A DNA stretch of 64,000 nt from Opitutaceae bacterium EW11 (GCA_003054665.1 QAYY01000003.1:496001-560000); one strand, 5' to 3'. Positions 19,398-29,319 are shown, counted from the stretch's first letter. The notes: generated from the letters alone by a model not told the origin. Translations and numbers: made by a program.

Positions 19398-19788
19398 GGA
19401 AGGTTCAGAAAACAACGGGACGCGAGACCGGACAAGAGGGAATTCTCGCGCGGACTCGGTGCGGCGAAGTTCGCAGTTGGAACCCGGCCGATCCGACTTA
19501 TCCTCGATCTTCTTGCGCCGCGCGGGCAGCCCCGCGGCTTGGACGATTTGGACCGCGCAGCCGCACGCACCGTCGCATCCGCATGCATTCCGCCTTCTCG
19601 TCGACGTTGCCGGCCGGCAGAAACTCTAATGTCGAAAACTGCCAGATAAGAACGACGGCTTCTTTTGGGAAAAACGGTTTGTCTCGGCGCGAAGCGACTC
19701 ACTAGCTTCCGCTTTTTTCCGGCAGGTGTTCAGCCGGCCGGAGTGTTCCGCAACGCAATCCAATCCATCAACTTTAACCCTCTCCATC
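19398..19788. other. Divergent intergenic region (tyrS / peroxiredoxin)
   Basis: About 390 bp between two divergent genes. It must hold both promoters. The half next to the peroxiredoxin gene is less GC-rich, including TTTTGGGAAAAACGG near 19664-19678. I see no convincing small gene, T-box or other riboswitch; open frames here are arginine-rich and look like shadows. Confidence 0.4.
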
Positions 19789-20262
19789 ATGCCTATCGCT
19801 GTTGGTTCGAAAGCCCCGGATTTCACCTTGAAGACGATGACCGCGGACGGTCTCAAAGACGTCAAGTTGAGCGACCAGCTCGGCAAGAAGCAGGTTGTCC
19901 TTCTCTTCTTCCCGCTCGCTTTCACCGGCGTCTGCACGCAGGAGCTCTGCGACATCACCTCGGGCCTCTCGCAATACTCGGGTCTGAATGCCGAGGTTTA
20001 CGGGATCAGCGTGGACAGCCCGTTCTCCCAGGATGCCTGGGCGAAGCAGCACAAGATCGGGATCACGCTTTTGTCCGACCTGAACAAGCAGGTGACCAAG
20101 GCGTATGACGTGCTCTTCCCGATGCTCGCCGGCGTGGGCGACACCTCGGCGCGCGCGGCCTTCGTCATCGGCAAGGATGGAGTGGTCAAATACGCCGAAC
20201 AGACGCCGACCCCGAAGGACCTTCCGAATTTCACCGCGGTCAAAGCCGCCCTCGCGAAGTAA
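19789..20262 (+). CDS. Peroxiredoxin (AhpC/TSA-Redoxin family)
   Basis: Predicted 157-residue thiol peroxidase that reduces hydrogen peroxide and organic peroxides in the cytoplasm. The active-site motif PLAFTGVC (P42, T46, C49) contains the peroxidatic cysteine; a second cysteine, C54 in TQELC, is a candidate resolving residue. GSKAPDFTL at the N-terminus is the normal first strand. The start at 19789 (MPIAVGSK) matches the family; in-frame codons upstream add a non-homologous stretch. The ATG follows a C/T-rich leader (CCCTCTCCATC). acnA follows 84 bp later, which would pair an oxidant defence gene with an oxidant-sensitive Fe-S enzyme. Confidence 0.92.
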   Translation: MPIAVGSKAPDFTLKTMTADGLKDVKLSDQLGKKQVVLLFFPLAFTGVCTQELCDITSGLSQYSGLNAEVYGISVDSPFSQDAWAKQHKIGITLLSDLNKQVTKAYDVLFPMLAGVGDTSARAAFVIGKDGVVKYAEQTPTPKDLPNFTAVKAALAK

Positions 20263-20346
20263 TCTCTTCCCCATGACGAGGCGGAGCCGCATGGCCCGCC
20301 TCGTCCAACGGCCGCCGCATAGCGCTCCGGCAATTCCCCTTCACTC

Positions 20347-23193
20347 ATGAGCCTTCCCAACCCGTTCAACACGCTCCAGACGTTCGCCGCCGCCGGAGCC
20401 TCGCACAAGTTCTACTCCCTGCCCGCGCTCGAGAAAGCCGGCGTGGGCAAGGTGTCCCGCCTGCCCGTATCGATCCGGCTGGTACTGGAGTCGCTCCTGC
20501 GCAACTGCGATGGGAAGCGTGTTTCGGAGCCCGCGGTGCGCGCGCTCGCTACCTGGGCCGCCAAGGCTCCCCGGACGGAGGAGATTCCGTTCGTCGTCGC
20601 CCGCATCGTGCTGCAGGACTTCACCGGCGTTCCGCTGCTGGTGGATCTCGCGGCAATGCGATCGGCGGTCGTGAAGCTGGGCAAAAACCCGAAGATCATC
20701 GAGCCGCTCGTGCCGGTCGACCTGGTGGTCGATCACTCCGTCCAAGTCGATTTCAACGGCACGCCCGACGCGTACTCGCGCAACCTGGAGATCGAGTTTC
20801 AGCGCAACCGCGAGCGTTACCAGTTCCTGAAATGGGGCATGCAGGCGTTCGACACCTTCAAGGTGGTCCCGCCGGGCATCGGCATCGTCCACCAGGTGAA
20901 CCTCGAGTATCTGGCCAAGGGCGTGCTGCGCGACGAGCAGGGTATCTATTATCCCGATACCCTCGTCGGCACCGATTCGCACACGACGATGATCAACGGC
21001 ATCGGCATCGTCGGCTGGGGCGTGGGCGGCATCGAGGCGGAGGCCGGCATGCTCGGCCAGCCGGTGTATTTCCTGACGCCGGATGTTGTCGGCGTTCACC
21101 TGACGGGCGCCCTCCGCGAAGGCGTTACCGCGACCGACCTTGCGCTCACGCTCACGCAGCTCCTCCGGAAGGCGAAAGTGGTCGGCAAATTTGTCGAGTT
21201 CTACGGCCCGGGCGCCGCGGCGCTCCCCGTCGTCGACCGCGCGACGATCGCCAACATGGCGCCCGAATACGGCGCGACGATGGGCTTCTTCCCGGTCGAC
21301 GCCGAGTGCGTCAATTACCTCCGCGCCACCGGGCGCCCGCAAAGTCACCTCGACATTTACGAGGCCTACTACAAGGCGCAGGGCCTGTGGGGCATCCCGC
21401 AGAAGGGGCAGGTCGATTATTCGACCGATCTTGAGTTGGACCTCAGCACGGTGTCGCCGAGCGTCGCCGGACCGAAACGTCCGCAAGATCGCATCGAGCT
21501 TCCGAAACTGAAGCAGGAATTTGTCACCGCCTTCTCGCGTCCCGTGACCGAAAACGGTTTCGGAAAACGCCCGGAAGACTACGACCAGACCGTCTGGCTG
21601 GGCAGCGACGCGCAGCATGCCGCCCCGGGCGGCGGCAGCCAGACCCCCGTCTCGCGCCAGCGCTCGATCGCGCAGAACACCAATCCGGCGACCGAGCTGG
21701 AAATGGCGAATAATCGCCCGACGCCCGATCCCGTTCCGCAGGCTGCCGCCACTCCGTCGAAGGGCTCCATTGGCCACGGAAGCGTTTTGATCGCAGCCAT
21801 CACGAGCTGCACCAACACCTCCAATCCCTCCGTGATGCTCGCGGCCGGACTCCTGGCGAAGAAGGCCGTCGAGAAGGGACTGAGCGTCAAGTCGACCGTC
21901 AAAGCATCGCTCGCCCCCGGTTCCCGCGTGGTTTCCGACTATCTCGCGAAGACGGATCTGCAGCGTTACCTGGATCAACTCGGCTTCAACCTCGTCGGCT
22001 ACGGCTGCACGACCTGCATCGGCAACTCGGGACCGCTTCCGAGCGTGATCGAGGAGGCCGTGGTGAAGAACGATCTCGTGGCCGCGGCGGTGCTTTCCGG
22101 CAACCGCAATTTCGAGGCCCGCGTGCACCAGAACATCAAGGCCAACTTCCTCATGTCTCCGCCGCTGGTCGTCGCCTTCGCGCTCGCCGGCCGCGTCGAC
22201 ATCGACATGACGACCGAGCCGATCGGCGTGAATGCCCAGGGGGAAAAGGTGTTTCTCAAGGACATCTGGCCGACGTTGAAGGAAGTCCGCGACCAGATGC
22301 AGGCGGCGCTCAAGCCCGAGGTCTTCCAAAAGCTCTACAGCGACTTCGTTTCCCAAAACCCGAAGTGGAACGAAATTCCGACCACGGCGGGCGACGTCTA
22401 TGCGTTCGACTCGAAGTCGACGTACATCCAGGAGCCGCCGTTCTTCCAGAACTTCGGCATGCAGCCGGGCACGATCGCGAACGTTTCCGGCGCCCGCGCG
22501 CTCGGCATTTTCGGCGACTCGGTCACGACCGACCACATCTCGCCTGCCGGCGCGATCAAGAAATCGTCTCCAGCCGGCCAATACCTGCTGCAGAACGGCG
22601 TGTCGTTCGAGGACTTCAACAGCTACGGCTCGCGGCGCGGCAACGACCGCGTCATGACCCGCGGCACCTTCGCCAATGTTCGAATCAAGAACCTGATGCT
22701 CGGCGGCGAAGAGGGCGGCAACACGCTCTACCAGCCGACCCGCGAAAAGATGCCGATCTTCGATGCGGCGGTTAAGTACCGCCAGGCGGGCGTGCCGCTC
22801 ATCATCTTCGCCGGGCAGGAGTATGGCACCGGATCCTCCCGCGACTGGGCCGCCAAAGGCACGAACCTCCTGGGCGTCAGAGTCGTCGTGGCCCAGAGCT
22901 TCGAACGTATCCACCGCAGCAATCTCGTCGGCATGGGCGTCCTTCCTCTGCAGTTCAAGGAGGGCGTCACGGCCCAGACGCTCAAACTCGACGGCAGCGA
23001 GACGTTCGACGTCGTCGGTTTGGATCAACACCTCAAACCGCAGCAGGACGTCACCCTAGTGATCCACCGCGCCAGCGGCGCCCGTGAAGAAGTCGCCGTC
23101 CGCTGCCGGATCGATACGCCGATTGAGATCGATTACTACCAGCATGGAGGAATTTTGCCCTTTGTGCTGAGGCAGATCGTGTCGAAGAATTGA
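20347..23193 (+). CDS. acnA: Aconitate hydratase A
   Basis: Predicted 948-residue cytoplasmic [4Fe-4S] enzyme of the TCA cycle that converts citrate to isocitrate. The cluster cysteines lie in [13 protein letters not shown] and [15 protein letters not shown]; the C-terminal swivel domain shows [16 protein letters not shown] and [16 protein letters not shown], with the substrate-binding arginine and serine. The protein is about 55 residues longer than E. coli AcnA. The excess sits at residues 420-475, a Gly/Gln/Pro/Asn-rich low-complexity linker just before the first cluster motif. Everything else is in frame and conserved, so the linker looks tolerated rather than damaging. Confidence 0.95.
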   Translation: MSLPNPFNTLQTFAAAGASHKFYSLPALEKAGVGKVSRLPVSIRLVLESLLRNCDGKRVSEPAVRALATWAAKAPRTEEIPFVVARIVLQDFTGVPLLVDLAAMRSAVVKLGKNPKIIEPLVPVDLVVDHSVQVDFNGTPDAYSRNLEIEFQRNRERYQFLKWGMQAFDTFKVVPPGIGIVHQVNLEYLAKGVLRDEQGIYYPDTLVGTDSHTTMINGIGIVGWGVGGIEAEAGMLGQPVYFLTPDVVGVHLTGALREGVTATDLALTLTQLLRKAKVVGKFVEFYGPGAAALPVVDRATIANMAPEYGATMGFFPVDAECVNYLRATGRPQSHLDIYEAYYKAQGLWGIPQKGQVDYSTDLELDLSTVSPSVAGPKRPQDRIELPKLKQEFVTAFSRPVTENGFGKRPEDYDQTVWLGSDAQHAAPGGGSQTPVSRQRSIAQNTNPATELEMANNRPTPDPVPQAAATPSKGSIGHGSVLIAAITSCTNTSNPSVMLAAGLLAKKAVEKGLSVKSTVKASLAPGSRVVSDYLAKTDLQRYLDQLGFNLVGYGCTTCIGNSGPLPSVIEEAVVKNDLVAAAVLSGNRNFEARVHQNIKANFLMSPPLVVAFALAGRVDIDMTTEPIGVNAQGEKVFLKDIWPTLKEVRDQMQAALKPEVFQKLYSDFVSQNPKWNEIPTTAGDVYAFDSKSTYIQEPPFFQNFGMQPGTIANVSGARALGIFGDSVTTDHISPAGAIKKSSPAGQYLLQNGVSFEDFNSYGSRRGNDRVMTRGTFANVRIKNLMLGGEEGGNTLYQPTREKMPIFDAAVKYRQAGVPLIIFAGQEYGTGSSRDWAAKGTNLLGVRVVVAQSFERIHRSNLVGMGVLPLQFKEGVTAQTLKLDGSETFDVVGLDQHLKPQQDVTLVIHRASGAREEVAVRCRIDTPIEIDYYQHGGILPFVLRQIVSKN

Positions 23194-23278
23194 TCGCCCT
23201 TCAGCGATAGATTTCGGTGTCGGGAGCTTGAAGCTTGTCGGACCGCCGTCAGGCTTCTGCTCCCGTTCGCTGTTACGC

Positions 23279-23788
23279 ATGCCCGAAGTCCTCAAGCCTG
23301 TCTTTCTCGTCGACGCCTATTCCGATCCCGTGGTCGTACGGATCGAGGGCCGCGCGTCGTTTCAAAACAGCGGGTGCCTGCACGATTTCTTCGGAGAGAT
23401 GCAGCGCCAGGGCAAAAACCGCTTTGTCCTGGATTTCCGGCACTGTTCGAGCATGGACAGCACGTTTCTCGGCGTGCTGGCGGGCGCCGCTCTTCAGCTG
23501 CGCAAGACGCAGCCTGCGGGCCGGCTGATTTTCTCCCGGCTGAGCGAACGCAACCTCGAACTCGTCCGGAACCTGGGACTGCATCGGCTCGTGACCGTCG
23601 ATGCCGGCGATTTTCCCATGGCCTTCAGTTCTCAGGCGACTCCGCTGCAGGAATGCGATCGCACCGAGCTGGAAAACGCGCGCCTCGTGCTCGAGGCCCA
23701 CGAAAACCTGGTTGCGACCGACGACAGCAATCGGAGCAAATTCCAGGACGTTTTGGCGTTCCTCCGCAATCGGGTGAACGGCAAATAG
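23279..23788 (+). CDS. STAS-domain protein (anti-anti-sigma-like)
   Basis: Predicted 169-residue soluble protein. Residues 7-105 have the STAS pattern: VVRIEGRASFQNSG, then FVLDFRHCSSMDSTFLGVLAGA, where Ser61 in the MDST motif is the position phosphorylated by a partner kinase in SpoIIAA-type antagonists. The C-terminal 60 residues are polar and helical and not recognised. No RsbW-like kinase or sigma factor lies nearby, so the partner is unknown. The ATG at 23279 is chosen over an in-frame TTG at 23228 because it opens directly on the domain. Confidence 0.82.
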   Translation: MPEVLKPVFLVDAYSDPVVVRIEGRASFQNSGCLHDFFGEMQRQGKNRFVLDFRHCSSMDSTFLGVLAGAALQLRKTQPAGRLIFSRLSERNLELVRNLGLHRLVTVDAGDFPMAFSSQATPLQECDRTELENARLVLEAHENLVATDDSNRSKFQDVLAFLRNRVNGK

Positions 23789-23929
23789 CGGCGCTCCGAG
23801 CCAGCGCGTGGAGCGTTTCGACGAGATTGGGTCGAAGGGCGGTTCTGAGCACTTGGCCGAGGTCGGGTCGTTCGGCGGGCGGAGACACGGCGCTTGCCGC
23901 GGGAGAGGCCGGCCTTCAGAACTCTCCGG

Positions 23930-24730
23930 ATGAAACGCCGCCAATTGCGCGGTTTCGACCTCAAGCAGATCATTGGTTTCTCCGGACTCATCGGCGTCGA
24001 TGAGGCAGGCCGCGGCGCGCTGGCCGGTCCCGTGGTGGCCGCGGCGGTGCTCGTGAACCCGGAGTTCTTGAAAAGCCGGTGGGCTCTGACCCATGCGCGG
24101 CGCGTCAACGATTCGAAGCAGCTCACGCCGGCGGAGCGGGACGCGCTGTGGTTCGAATTCGAGACGCTGCTCGCCCAGCGCCAGATTCATGCGCACTACG
24201 GCGTCGCTTCGGTCGAGGAGATCGAGCAGCTGAACATCCTGGGCGCCACCAAACTCGCGATGCGCCGCGCCCTCGAGGCCATTTACCCTCCGAGTGCCTT
24301 CCAGCAGCAGCGCGAGGCCGATCTTTTTGCTGTTGCGGCGGAGCCAGTCGCCGGCCGGCTGCCCGAGGCGATCTCGTGTCGGATCCTGATCGACGGTCTT
24401 CCGCTTCGCTCGTTTCCGTATCCGCACGATGGGATCGTGGAGGGCGACGCGCGTTCGCTCTGCATCGCGATGGCGTCCATCATCGCGAAGGTGACCCGCG
24501 ACCGGTTGATGTGCGAACTGGATGTCCAGTTTCCCGGCTACGGTTTCGCCCAGCACAAGGGCTACGGAACGGACGAACACCGGGAGGCCCTGCTGAAGCT
24601 CGGACGCTGCGTGCAGCACCGGGAACTCTTCCTCCGAAAGCTCCTGGCCCAGCGGATCGATCCCGATCAAATGGACTTTCTCGTCACCGAGGAGATGTCC
24701 GAGCAGGAGCCGGCTGCCGGGGGCTCCTGA
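23930..24730 (+). CDS. rnhB: Ribonuclease HII
   Basis: Predicted 266-residue endonuclease that cuts the RNA strand of RNA-DNA hybrids and single ribonucleotides in DNA. The four carboxylates of the active site are recognisable in GVDEAGRGALAGPVV (Asp and Glu), LIDGLP (Asp) and GDARSLCIAMASIIAKV (Asp); NDSKQLTPAER is the second signature. The protein is longer than the usual 200-220 residues owing to an N-terminal leader and an insertion around FQQQREADLFAVAAEPVAG. The start at 23930 (MKRRQLRGFD) is preferred; an upstream TTG adds 12 residues. Confidence 0.93.
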   Translation: MKRRQLRGFDLKQIIGFSGLIGVDEAGRGALAGPVVAAAVLVNPEFLKSRWALTHARRVNDSKQLTPAERDALWFEFETLLAQRQIHAHYGVASVEEIEQLNILGATKLAMRRALEAIYPPSAFQQQREADLFAVAAEPVAGRLPEAISCRILIDGLPLRSFPYPHDGIVEGDARSLCIAMASIIAKVTRDRLMCELDVQFPGYGFAQHKGYGTDEHREALLKLGRCVQHRELFLRKLLAQRIDPDQMDFLVTEEMSEQEPAAGGS

Positions 24731-24807
24731 TCTTGCCTTCCGGACACCGGCGGCGTCGGGCCACTCGCTACTTGCCGGCGGATCGCCGACCTTTAGCTTC
24801 CGGAGCC

Positions 24808-25986
24808 ATGGCCGGCAAGAAGCACAGCTCGCTCGACCGCGTACTTGGACGCCTGGATACGCTCGATACGGCGAATCTGACGTTTCTCGTGCAACGCTTG
24901 GCGCGCGAACGCTCCCTTTTCGAGGACATCTTCAACACGCTCCAGGAAGGCGTGCTCGTGATCAACGCCGACGGCGTGATCGAATACGCCAATCAGGCGG
25001 CTCACCGGCTGATCGGCCTCGGCGAAAACGACCTCAGCGGCGCGACCCTCTGGCGTCTCGTGCCGGGGCTCCGGCCGTCGCTGGAGACCGCGCTCGACAG
25101 CGCGGGCCCGGCCCTTCCGGTCGTTGCCCGCGAAATCGAACTGAATTACCCGGAGAGCCGCGTTGTCCGGCTCTACATGGTGCCGTTTCAAGGCGAGGGC
25201 AGGGGGGCAGCGCGCCGCTTCGCCGTGATTCTGAGCGACATCACGCGCGACAAACAGAGCACGGAAGAGCGGATCGAAAACGAGCGCACGTCGTCCATCC
25301 TGCTGCTGGCCGCCGGCGTGGCTCACGAACTGGGGAATCCGCTCAACTCGCTCACGATCCACCTGCAGCTGATCGAGCGCCGGCTCAAGAAGCTCAAGCC
25401 GGCGAAGGACCGCGACAGCGCGGCCTTGTCGGAATCGATCAAGATCTGCCGCGACGAAGTGCAGAGGCTCGACGGCATTATCAGCAACTTTCTCGACGCG
25501 ATCCGCCCGCGTCCGCCGGACCTTGCCGATACCAATTTGTCCGACGTCCTCGGCGAGGTGCTGCAGTTCCAGCAGGGCGAGCTGGAGGATCGCCGGATAT
25601 CGGTGGAAGCGGAGATTCCGGAAGTGCTCCCAGTCGTGATGGCGGACCGAAACCAGCTGAAGCAGGTTTTCTTCAACATCATCAAGAACGCGGTGGAGGC
25701 GATGCAGCCCGGCGGGACGATGCGCATCAAGACGCGCGTCGACGACGACCACGTGTATCTGATGTTCGGAGACACCGGAGCGGGCATCAAGCAGGAGGAC
25801 CTCGTCCGCCTGTTTCAACCCTACCACACCACCAAGCCCGACGGCACCGGCCTGGGATTGATGATCGTGCAGCGCATCATGCGCGACCACGGGGGCCAGG
25901 TCGGGATCGAGAGCAAGGAAGGCGTCGGCACGGTCGTGACGCTCCAGTTTCCGCAGAAGAACCGGCGCGTCCGCATGCTGAAGTGA
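24808..25986 (+). CDS. Soluble PAS-domain sensor histidine kinase (NtrB-like)
   Basis: Predicted 392-residue cytoplasmic kinase without membrane segments. Residues 36-150 form a PAS domain (EDIFNTLQEGVLVINADGVIEYAN). Next come the dimerisation and phosphoacceptor domain with AAGVAHELGNPLNSL (His173) and an ATP-binding domain with NIIKNAVEAMQPGG, FGDTGAGI and GTGLGLMIV. The H-box and overall plan resemble NtrB/AtoS-type kinases that partner sigma-54 activators. No response-regulator gene follows within the window, so it is an orphan here. The ATG at 24808 is set just before the first conserved helix and lies 77 bp after rnhB. Confidence 0.9.
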   Translation: MAGKKHSSLDRVLGRLDTLDTANLTFLVQRLARERSLFEDIFNTLQEGVLVINADGVIEYANQAAHRLIGLGENDLSGATLWRLVPGLRPSLETALDSAGPALPVVAREIELNYPESRVVRLYMVPFQGEGRGAARRFAVILSDITRDKQSTEERIENERTSSILLLAAGVAHELGNPLNSLTIHLQLIERRLKKLKPAKDRDSAALSESIKICRDEVQRLDGIISNFLDAIRPRPPDLADTNLSDVLGEVLQFQQGELEDRRISVEAEIPEVLPVVMADRNQLKQVFFNIIKNAVEAMQPGGTMRIKTRVDDDHVYLMFGDTGAGIKQEDLVRLFQPYHTTKPDGTGLGLMIVQRIMRDHGGQVGIESKEGVGTVVTLQFPQKNRRVRMLK

Positions 25987-26036
25987 GGCCCCGAGACTTC
26001 GGAGCTGTTAAAGGTGTGAGGCCGCCGCCGTGATCG

Positions 26037-26666
26037 TCAGGCGGCGAGCACGTGCAGGCGGGCGGACAGCTCCCGCTCCGAAACCGACTGACGGCGCTGC
26101 AGGAGAGCTCCCGCGAGCGGACTCCAGAGCGCTTCGCGCAGGTCGGCGAGCAGGCGCCGGGCAACGTCGGGCTCTTCGAGCGAGCCTAGGGTGTCGAGCG
26201 TGCGGCGCGTGGCGGGAAGCCCTAGCCACTCGAGTAGACCGAAAATCCCACCGCGTTCGTACACCGCCGACGCTTCGCTCCAGGCGGGGGCCGCGCCTCC
26301 GCGCAGAGCCACGTGGGCGGCGACGAAAGCGGTGAGGGCCGGAACGGCCGCCAGTTCGCCGAGGAGTGCCGGACAGCGGGTGACCACGGCGAGCGCGGCG
26401 AGGCGATTCCAGGAGAACGTTTCGAGGAAGGCCCGCTCGGCCGCCGGAACGAAATCGAGGTACCGGTTCCACTCGGCGCGGCCGAGCATGACGGCGGCGG
26501 AGGCGAAAACCTCGTCGGACGGATCCGGCTCGAAGGCGACCCAGGCGCCATCGCACTGGCGCTGGAATTCGACCTCAGGCCATGCGGTCGCCCGGTAGAG
26601 GACTCCCAAGCAGGACCACGTGAGCTGAACCGGAGCGGAGATTTTTCTGGAGGCGGCGGGCTTCAT
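26037..26666 (-). CDS. Hypothetical protein, 209 residues
   Basis: I do not recognise this protein. It has the codon use of its neighbours and no signal peptide or membrane span. The composition is Ala/Leu/Glu-rich and mostly helical, with a tryptophan-containing N-terminal part (WSCLGVLYRATAWPEVEFQ) and helical repeats after residue 70. It is transcribed away from the WYL regulator and converges on the NtrB-like kinase. A perfect 10-bp inverted repeat lies 22 bp before its start (26688-26712). It may belong to the same regulon as the WYL gene; that is inference. Confidence 0.6.
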   Translation of the reverse strand: MKPAASRKISAPVQLTWSCLGVLYRATAWPEVEFQRQCDGAWVAFEPDPSDEVFASAAVMLGRAEWNRYLDFVPAAERAFLETFSWNRLAALAVVTRCPALLGELAAVPALTAFVAAHVALRGGAAPAWSEASAVYERGGIFGLLEWLGLPATRRTLDTLGSLEEPDVARRLLADLREALWSPLAGALLQRRQSVSERELSARLHVLAA

Positions 26667-26687
26667 GATGGTAGCAGTCTACACGCC

Positions 26688-26712
26688 GGGTGGGACATTC
26701 GCTGTCCCACCC
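26688..26712. repeat. Perfect 10-bp inverted repeat, operator candidate
   Basis: GGGTGGGACA (26688-26697) and its exact complement TGTCCCACCC (26703-26712) flank TTCGC. It lies between the divergent hypothetical and WYL-regulator genes. It may be an operator for the WYL protein or one copy of a dispersed palindromic repeat. There is no T tract, so it is not a normal terminator. Confidence 0.5.
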
Positions 26713-26900
26713 TTGTTGGAGATCGGAGACCAGAGGTTGGATGTCGGACGACGGAAGGCAGGTGGCAGATACGTTTAGGGCGAATTGGACTCGGCTGCAC
26801 CTTGCGGTCGTTGTGCTCCTGCTTCCGTTGTGAGGTTTCCGGACTTCTCAGAACGATCCACTTCCCACCACACACCTTTCCGCGCAGAGCGCGGTCTTCC

Positions 26901-27902
26901 ATGCCCTCTTCCGCTTCCGCGCCTGGTCCGCGCCTCTCACGTCCGCCGCTCGAACGCATGCTTCGTATTCACGAGGAGCTGCGGCGGGGAGCGTTCACCA
27001 ACTGCACCAAGCTCGCGAAGCTGTTGGAGGTTTCGAGGAAGACGGTGGTGCGCGACATCGCGTTCATGCGCGACCGGCTGGATTTGCCGGTGGAGTTCGA
27101 TTCCGGGATCCAGGCGTATCGCTACACCCATCCCGTCACGGCGTTCCCGACGGTGCAGGTGACCGAGGGCGAACTCCTGGCGCTTCTCGTCGCCCGGCGG
27201 GCGTTGGAACAGTACCAGGGGACGCCCTTTCACCGTCAGCTGGAACTCGCGTTTGAGAAACTCACAGGCGGCCTGAAGGACCGGATTTCCTTTTCCCCCG
27301 CCGACGAACTCCAGGCGGTTTCGTTCAAGAACGTCGGTCTCGGAAAGACGGATCTGACGGCGTTCAATCTCCTCAGCTCAGCCGTGCTCCGGCAGTTCGA
27401 GGTCGAGTTCGAGTATCGGAAGCCTGGTGACAAAACCGGTTCGGTGCGCCGGGTGCAGCCGTATCACCTCTCGCACCGCGAGAACCTCTGGTACCTCGTC
27501 GGGATGGACACGGAGCGCGGGGCGCTTCGCACATTCGCCCTGCCGCGCATGAATCGCGTGAAGGTGACCCACCGGAAATTCGCACGGCCCGAGGAGTTTT
27601 CTCCCGAGCGCTTTTTTGCCAACGCCCTCGGTGTGTTCGGCGGCTCGGGGGACTACCGCGTGCGGATTCGCTTTGCGGCGGAGGCGGCGGATCGCGTGCG
27701 CGAACGCGTCTGGCACGAATCGCAGGAATTGACCGAGCTTCCGGACTGCGGCGTGGAGCTGAGGCTGCGGCTCGGCGCGCTCGCGGAAGTGCAGCGGTGG
27801 GTGCTCGGCTGGGGGCCGCTCGCCGAAGTGCTCGAGCCTGCGGAACTGCGCGAGCTGATTTCGCGGTCGGCCCGCGCGATGGCGGCGACGTACGAAAAAT
27901 GA
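26901..27902 (+). CDS. WYL-domain transcriptional regulator (YafY type)
   Basis: Predicted 333-residue regulator. The N-terminal helix-turn-helix (about residues 20-65) reads TNCTKLAKLLEVSRKTVVRDIAFM. The central part contains the WYL fold with VRRVQPYHLSHRENLWYLVGMD, where the WYL triplet is literally present, and a WCX-like C-terminal extension follows (YRVRIRFAAEAADRVRERVW). WYL proteins sense small ligands or nucleic acids and often control defence or catabolic genes. The start MPSSASA at 26901 follows a C/T-rich leader. It stands upstream of the carbohydrate island and may act on it; no direct evidence. Confidence 0.9.
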   Translation: MPSSASAPGPRLSRPPLERMLRIHEELRRGAFTNCTKLAKLLEVSRKTVVRDIAFMRDRLDLPVEFDSGIQAYRYTHPVTAFPTVQVTEGELLALLVARRALEQYQGTPFHRQLELAFEKLTGGLKDRISFSPADELQAVSFKNVGLGKTDLTAFNLLSSAVLRQFEVEFEYRKPGDKTGSVRRVQPYHLSHRENLWYLVGMDTERGALRTFALPRMNRVKVTHRKFARPEEFSPERFFANALGVFGGSGDYRVRIRFAAEAADRVRERVWHESQELTELPDCGVELRLRLGALAEVQRWVLGWGPLAEVLEPAELRELISRSARAMAATYEK

Positions 27903-27948
27903 TCCGAGCGGCATCCAACCGTCAGACTACAGCCCGCATTGGATTTCC

Positions 27949-27966
27949 AGCTCGTCCGGACAAGCT
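27949..27966. promoter_or_regulatory. Near-palindrome with central CG before the CE12 esterase gene
   Basis: AGCTCGTCCGGACAAGCT is an 18-bp dyad with a single mismatched pair, centred on CG as in many LacI-family operators. It lies 22 bp before the esterase start, so a bound repressor would block the promoter or early transcription. Regulator identity is not shown by the sequence. Confidence 0.4.
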
Positions 27967-27987
27967 GAACGGGTTCGCGCACTCCCC

Positions 27988-29319
27988 ATGAAACCACTGC
28001 CTCGTCGATTCCGCCCCGTGTTTTTCCTCCTCCTCGTCGGAGCCGTGCCTTCGCTGAATGCGGCCGATGCGCCTTTCGTGCGCCGCTTCGATTTTGGCTC
28101 GGGCGCGGTGGCGGAGGGATGGACAGCGGTGCGCGCAGACTCCGTCTACTCAAAAGAAACCGGCTTTGGTTTTGAACCCGGTTACGCGGTCGAGGCCGTG
28201 GACCGGGGCGGCGACGCGCTTCGCGGCGACTTTGTCACCTCGAGCCGCCCGTTTCTTTTTTCGGTGGCGGTGCCCGAGGGAACGTATCGGGTGACGGTCA
28301 CAATGGGCGACCGTCGAGGCACGTCGTCAGCGACCATCAAAGCCGAATCGCGGCAACTCATGGTGGAAAACGCGAACACCTCCGAAGGCGCATTCGTGGA
28401 GAGGCCGTTCGTCGTCAACGTGCGCAACGCCTCGCTTCCGCCGCCGCCGCCGAACGCTCCTGGAGGCTCCGAAGTGCGGCTGAACGATCGCGAACGCGGG
28501 CTGTTTCGGTGGGACGACAAACTCACGATCGAGTTCAACGGTGCCGCGCCGAAGGTCTGTGCGGTTCAGCTCGAACGGGTGGAAGTGCCGACGATTTTCC
28601 TGGCGGGCGATTCGACCGTGACCGACCAGCCGTACGAACCGACCGCCAGCTGGGGCCAGATGCTGCCGCGCTTCTTCAAGCCGGTCGTTGCGGTGGCCAA
28701 CCACGCCGAATCGGGCGAGACGCTGAAGTCGTTCCTGACCGAACTCCGCCTCGATAAAATCCTCAGCCAGGTGCGCCGGGGGGACTATCTGTTCATTCAA
28801 TTCGGGCATAACGACTCGAAGGTCCAGTGGCCGCAGACGTACGTCGAGGCGGCCACCACCTACCGCAGCTATCTCCGCGCGTACATCGCCGAGGCACGGA
28901 GGCGAGGAGTGACGCCGGTATTGGTCACGTCGATGCACCGGCGAACCTTTGATGCGAACGGCAGAATCAAGAACTCGCTTGGAGACTACCCGGACGCGGT
29001 TCGCGCCGTGGCGCGGGAGGAAAACGTCGCCCTCATCGATCTTCAGGCAATGAGCGCGGCGTTCTACGAGGCGCTTGGACCCGACAAGGCGCCGAAAGCC
29101 TTTTCGGCCGGAGGCAAGGACGCGACCCACCACGATAACTACGGCGCGTACGAACTCGCCCGGTGCGTGGTCCAGGGTATTCGCGACGCACGGTTGCCGC
29201 TGGTTGATTTCCTGTCCGAAGACGCGGGCGAGTTTGATCCCGCGAAACCGGACAACGTGGATACGTTTGCTCTCCCTTCGAGCCCGGAGCGGAGCGACCT
29301 CCGGCCGCGCGGTAACTGA
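27988..29319 (+). CDS. Rhamnogalacturonan acetylesterase-like SGNH hydrolase (CE12)
   Basis: Predicted 443-residue exported esterase that removes acetyl groups from plant cell-wall polysaccharide. A signal peptide (VFFLLLVGAVPSLNAA) is followed by an N-terminal beta-sandwich region (about 30-190) and an SGNH catalytic domain. The blocks are FLAGDSTVTD (serine nucleophile), the Gly in AESGETLKSF, FGHND (oxyanion Asn) and DATHHDNYGAYELA (Asp-His of the triad). This order matches CE12 rhamnogalacturonan acetylesterases; xylan or other acetylated glycans are also possible given the GH115 neighbour. It is followed by the convergent lacI-type gene. Confidence 0.88.
   Translation: MKPLPRRFRPVFFLLLVGAVPSLNAADAPFVRRFDFGSGAVAEGWTAVRADSVYSKETGFGFEPGYAVEAVDRGGDALRGDFVTSSRPFLFSVAVPEGTYRVTVTMGDRRGTSSATIKAESRQLMVENANTSEGAFVERPFVVNVRNASLPPPPPNAPGGSEVRLNDRERGLFRWDDKLTIEFNGAAPKVCAVQLERVEVPTIFLAGDSTVTDQPYEPTASWGQMLPRFFKPVVAVANHAESGETLKSFLTELRLDKILSQVRRGDYLFIQFGHNDSKVQWPQTYVEAATTYRSYLRAYIAEARRRGVTPVLVTSMHRRTFDANGRIKNSLGDYPDAVRAVAREENVALIDLQAMSAAFYEALGPDKAPKAFSAGGKDATHHDNYGAYELARCVVQGIRDARLPLVDFLSEDAGEFDPAKPDNVDTFALPSSPERSDLRPRGN

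Noticed and set aside
20341-23031. 896-codon open frame opposite acnA
   Set aside because: Exact antisense of a well-conserved aconitase; composition is arginine/aspartate-rich without any family motif.
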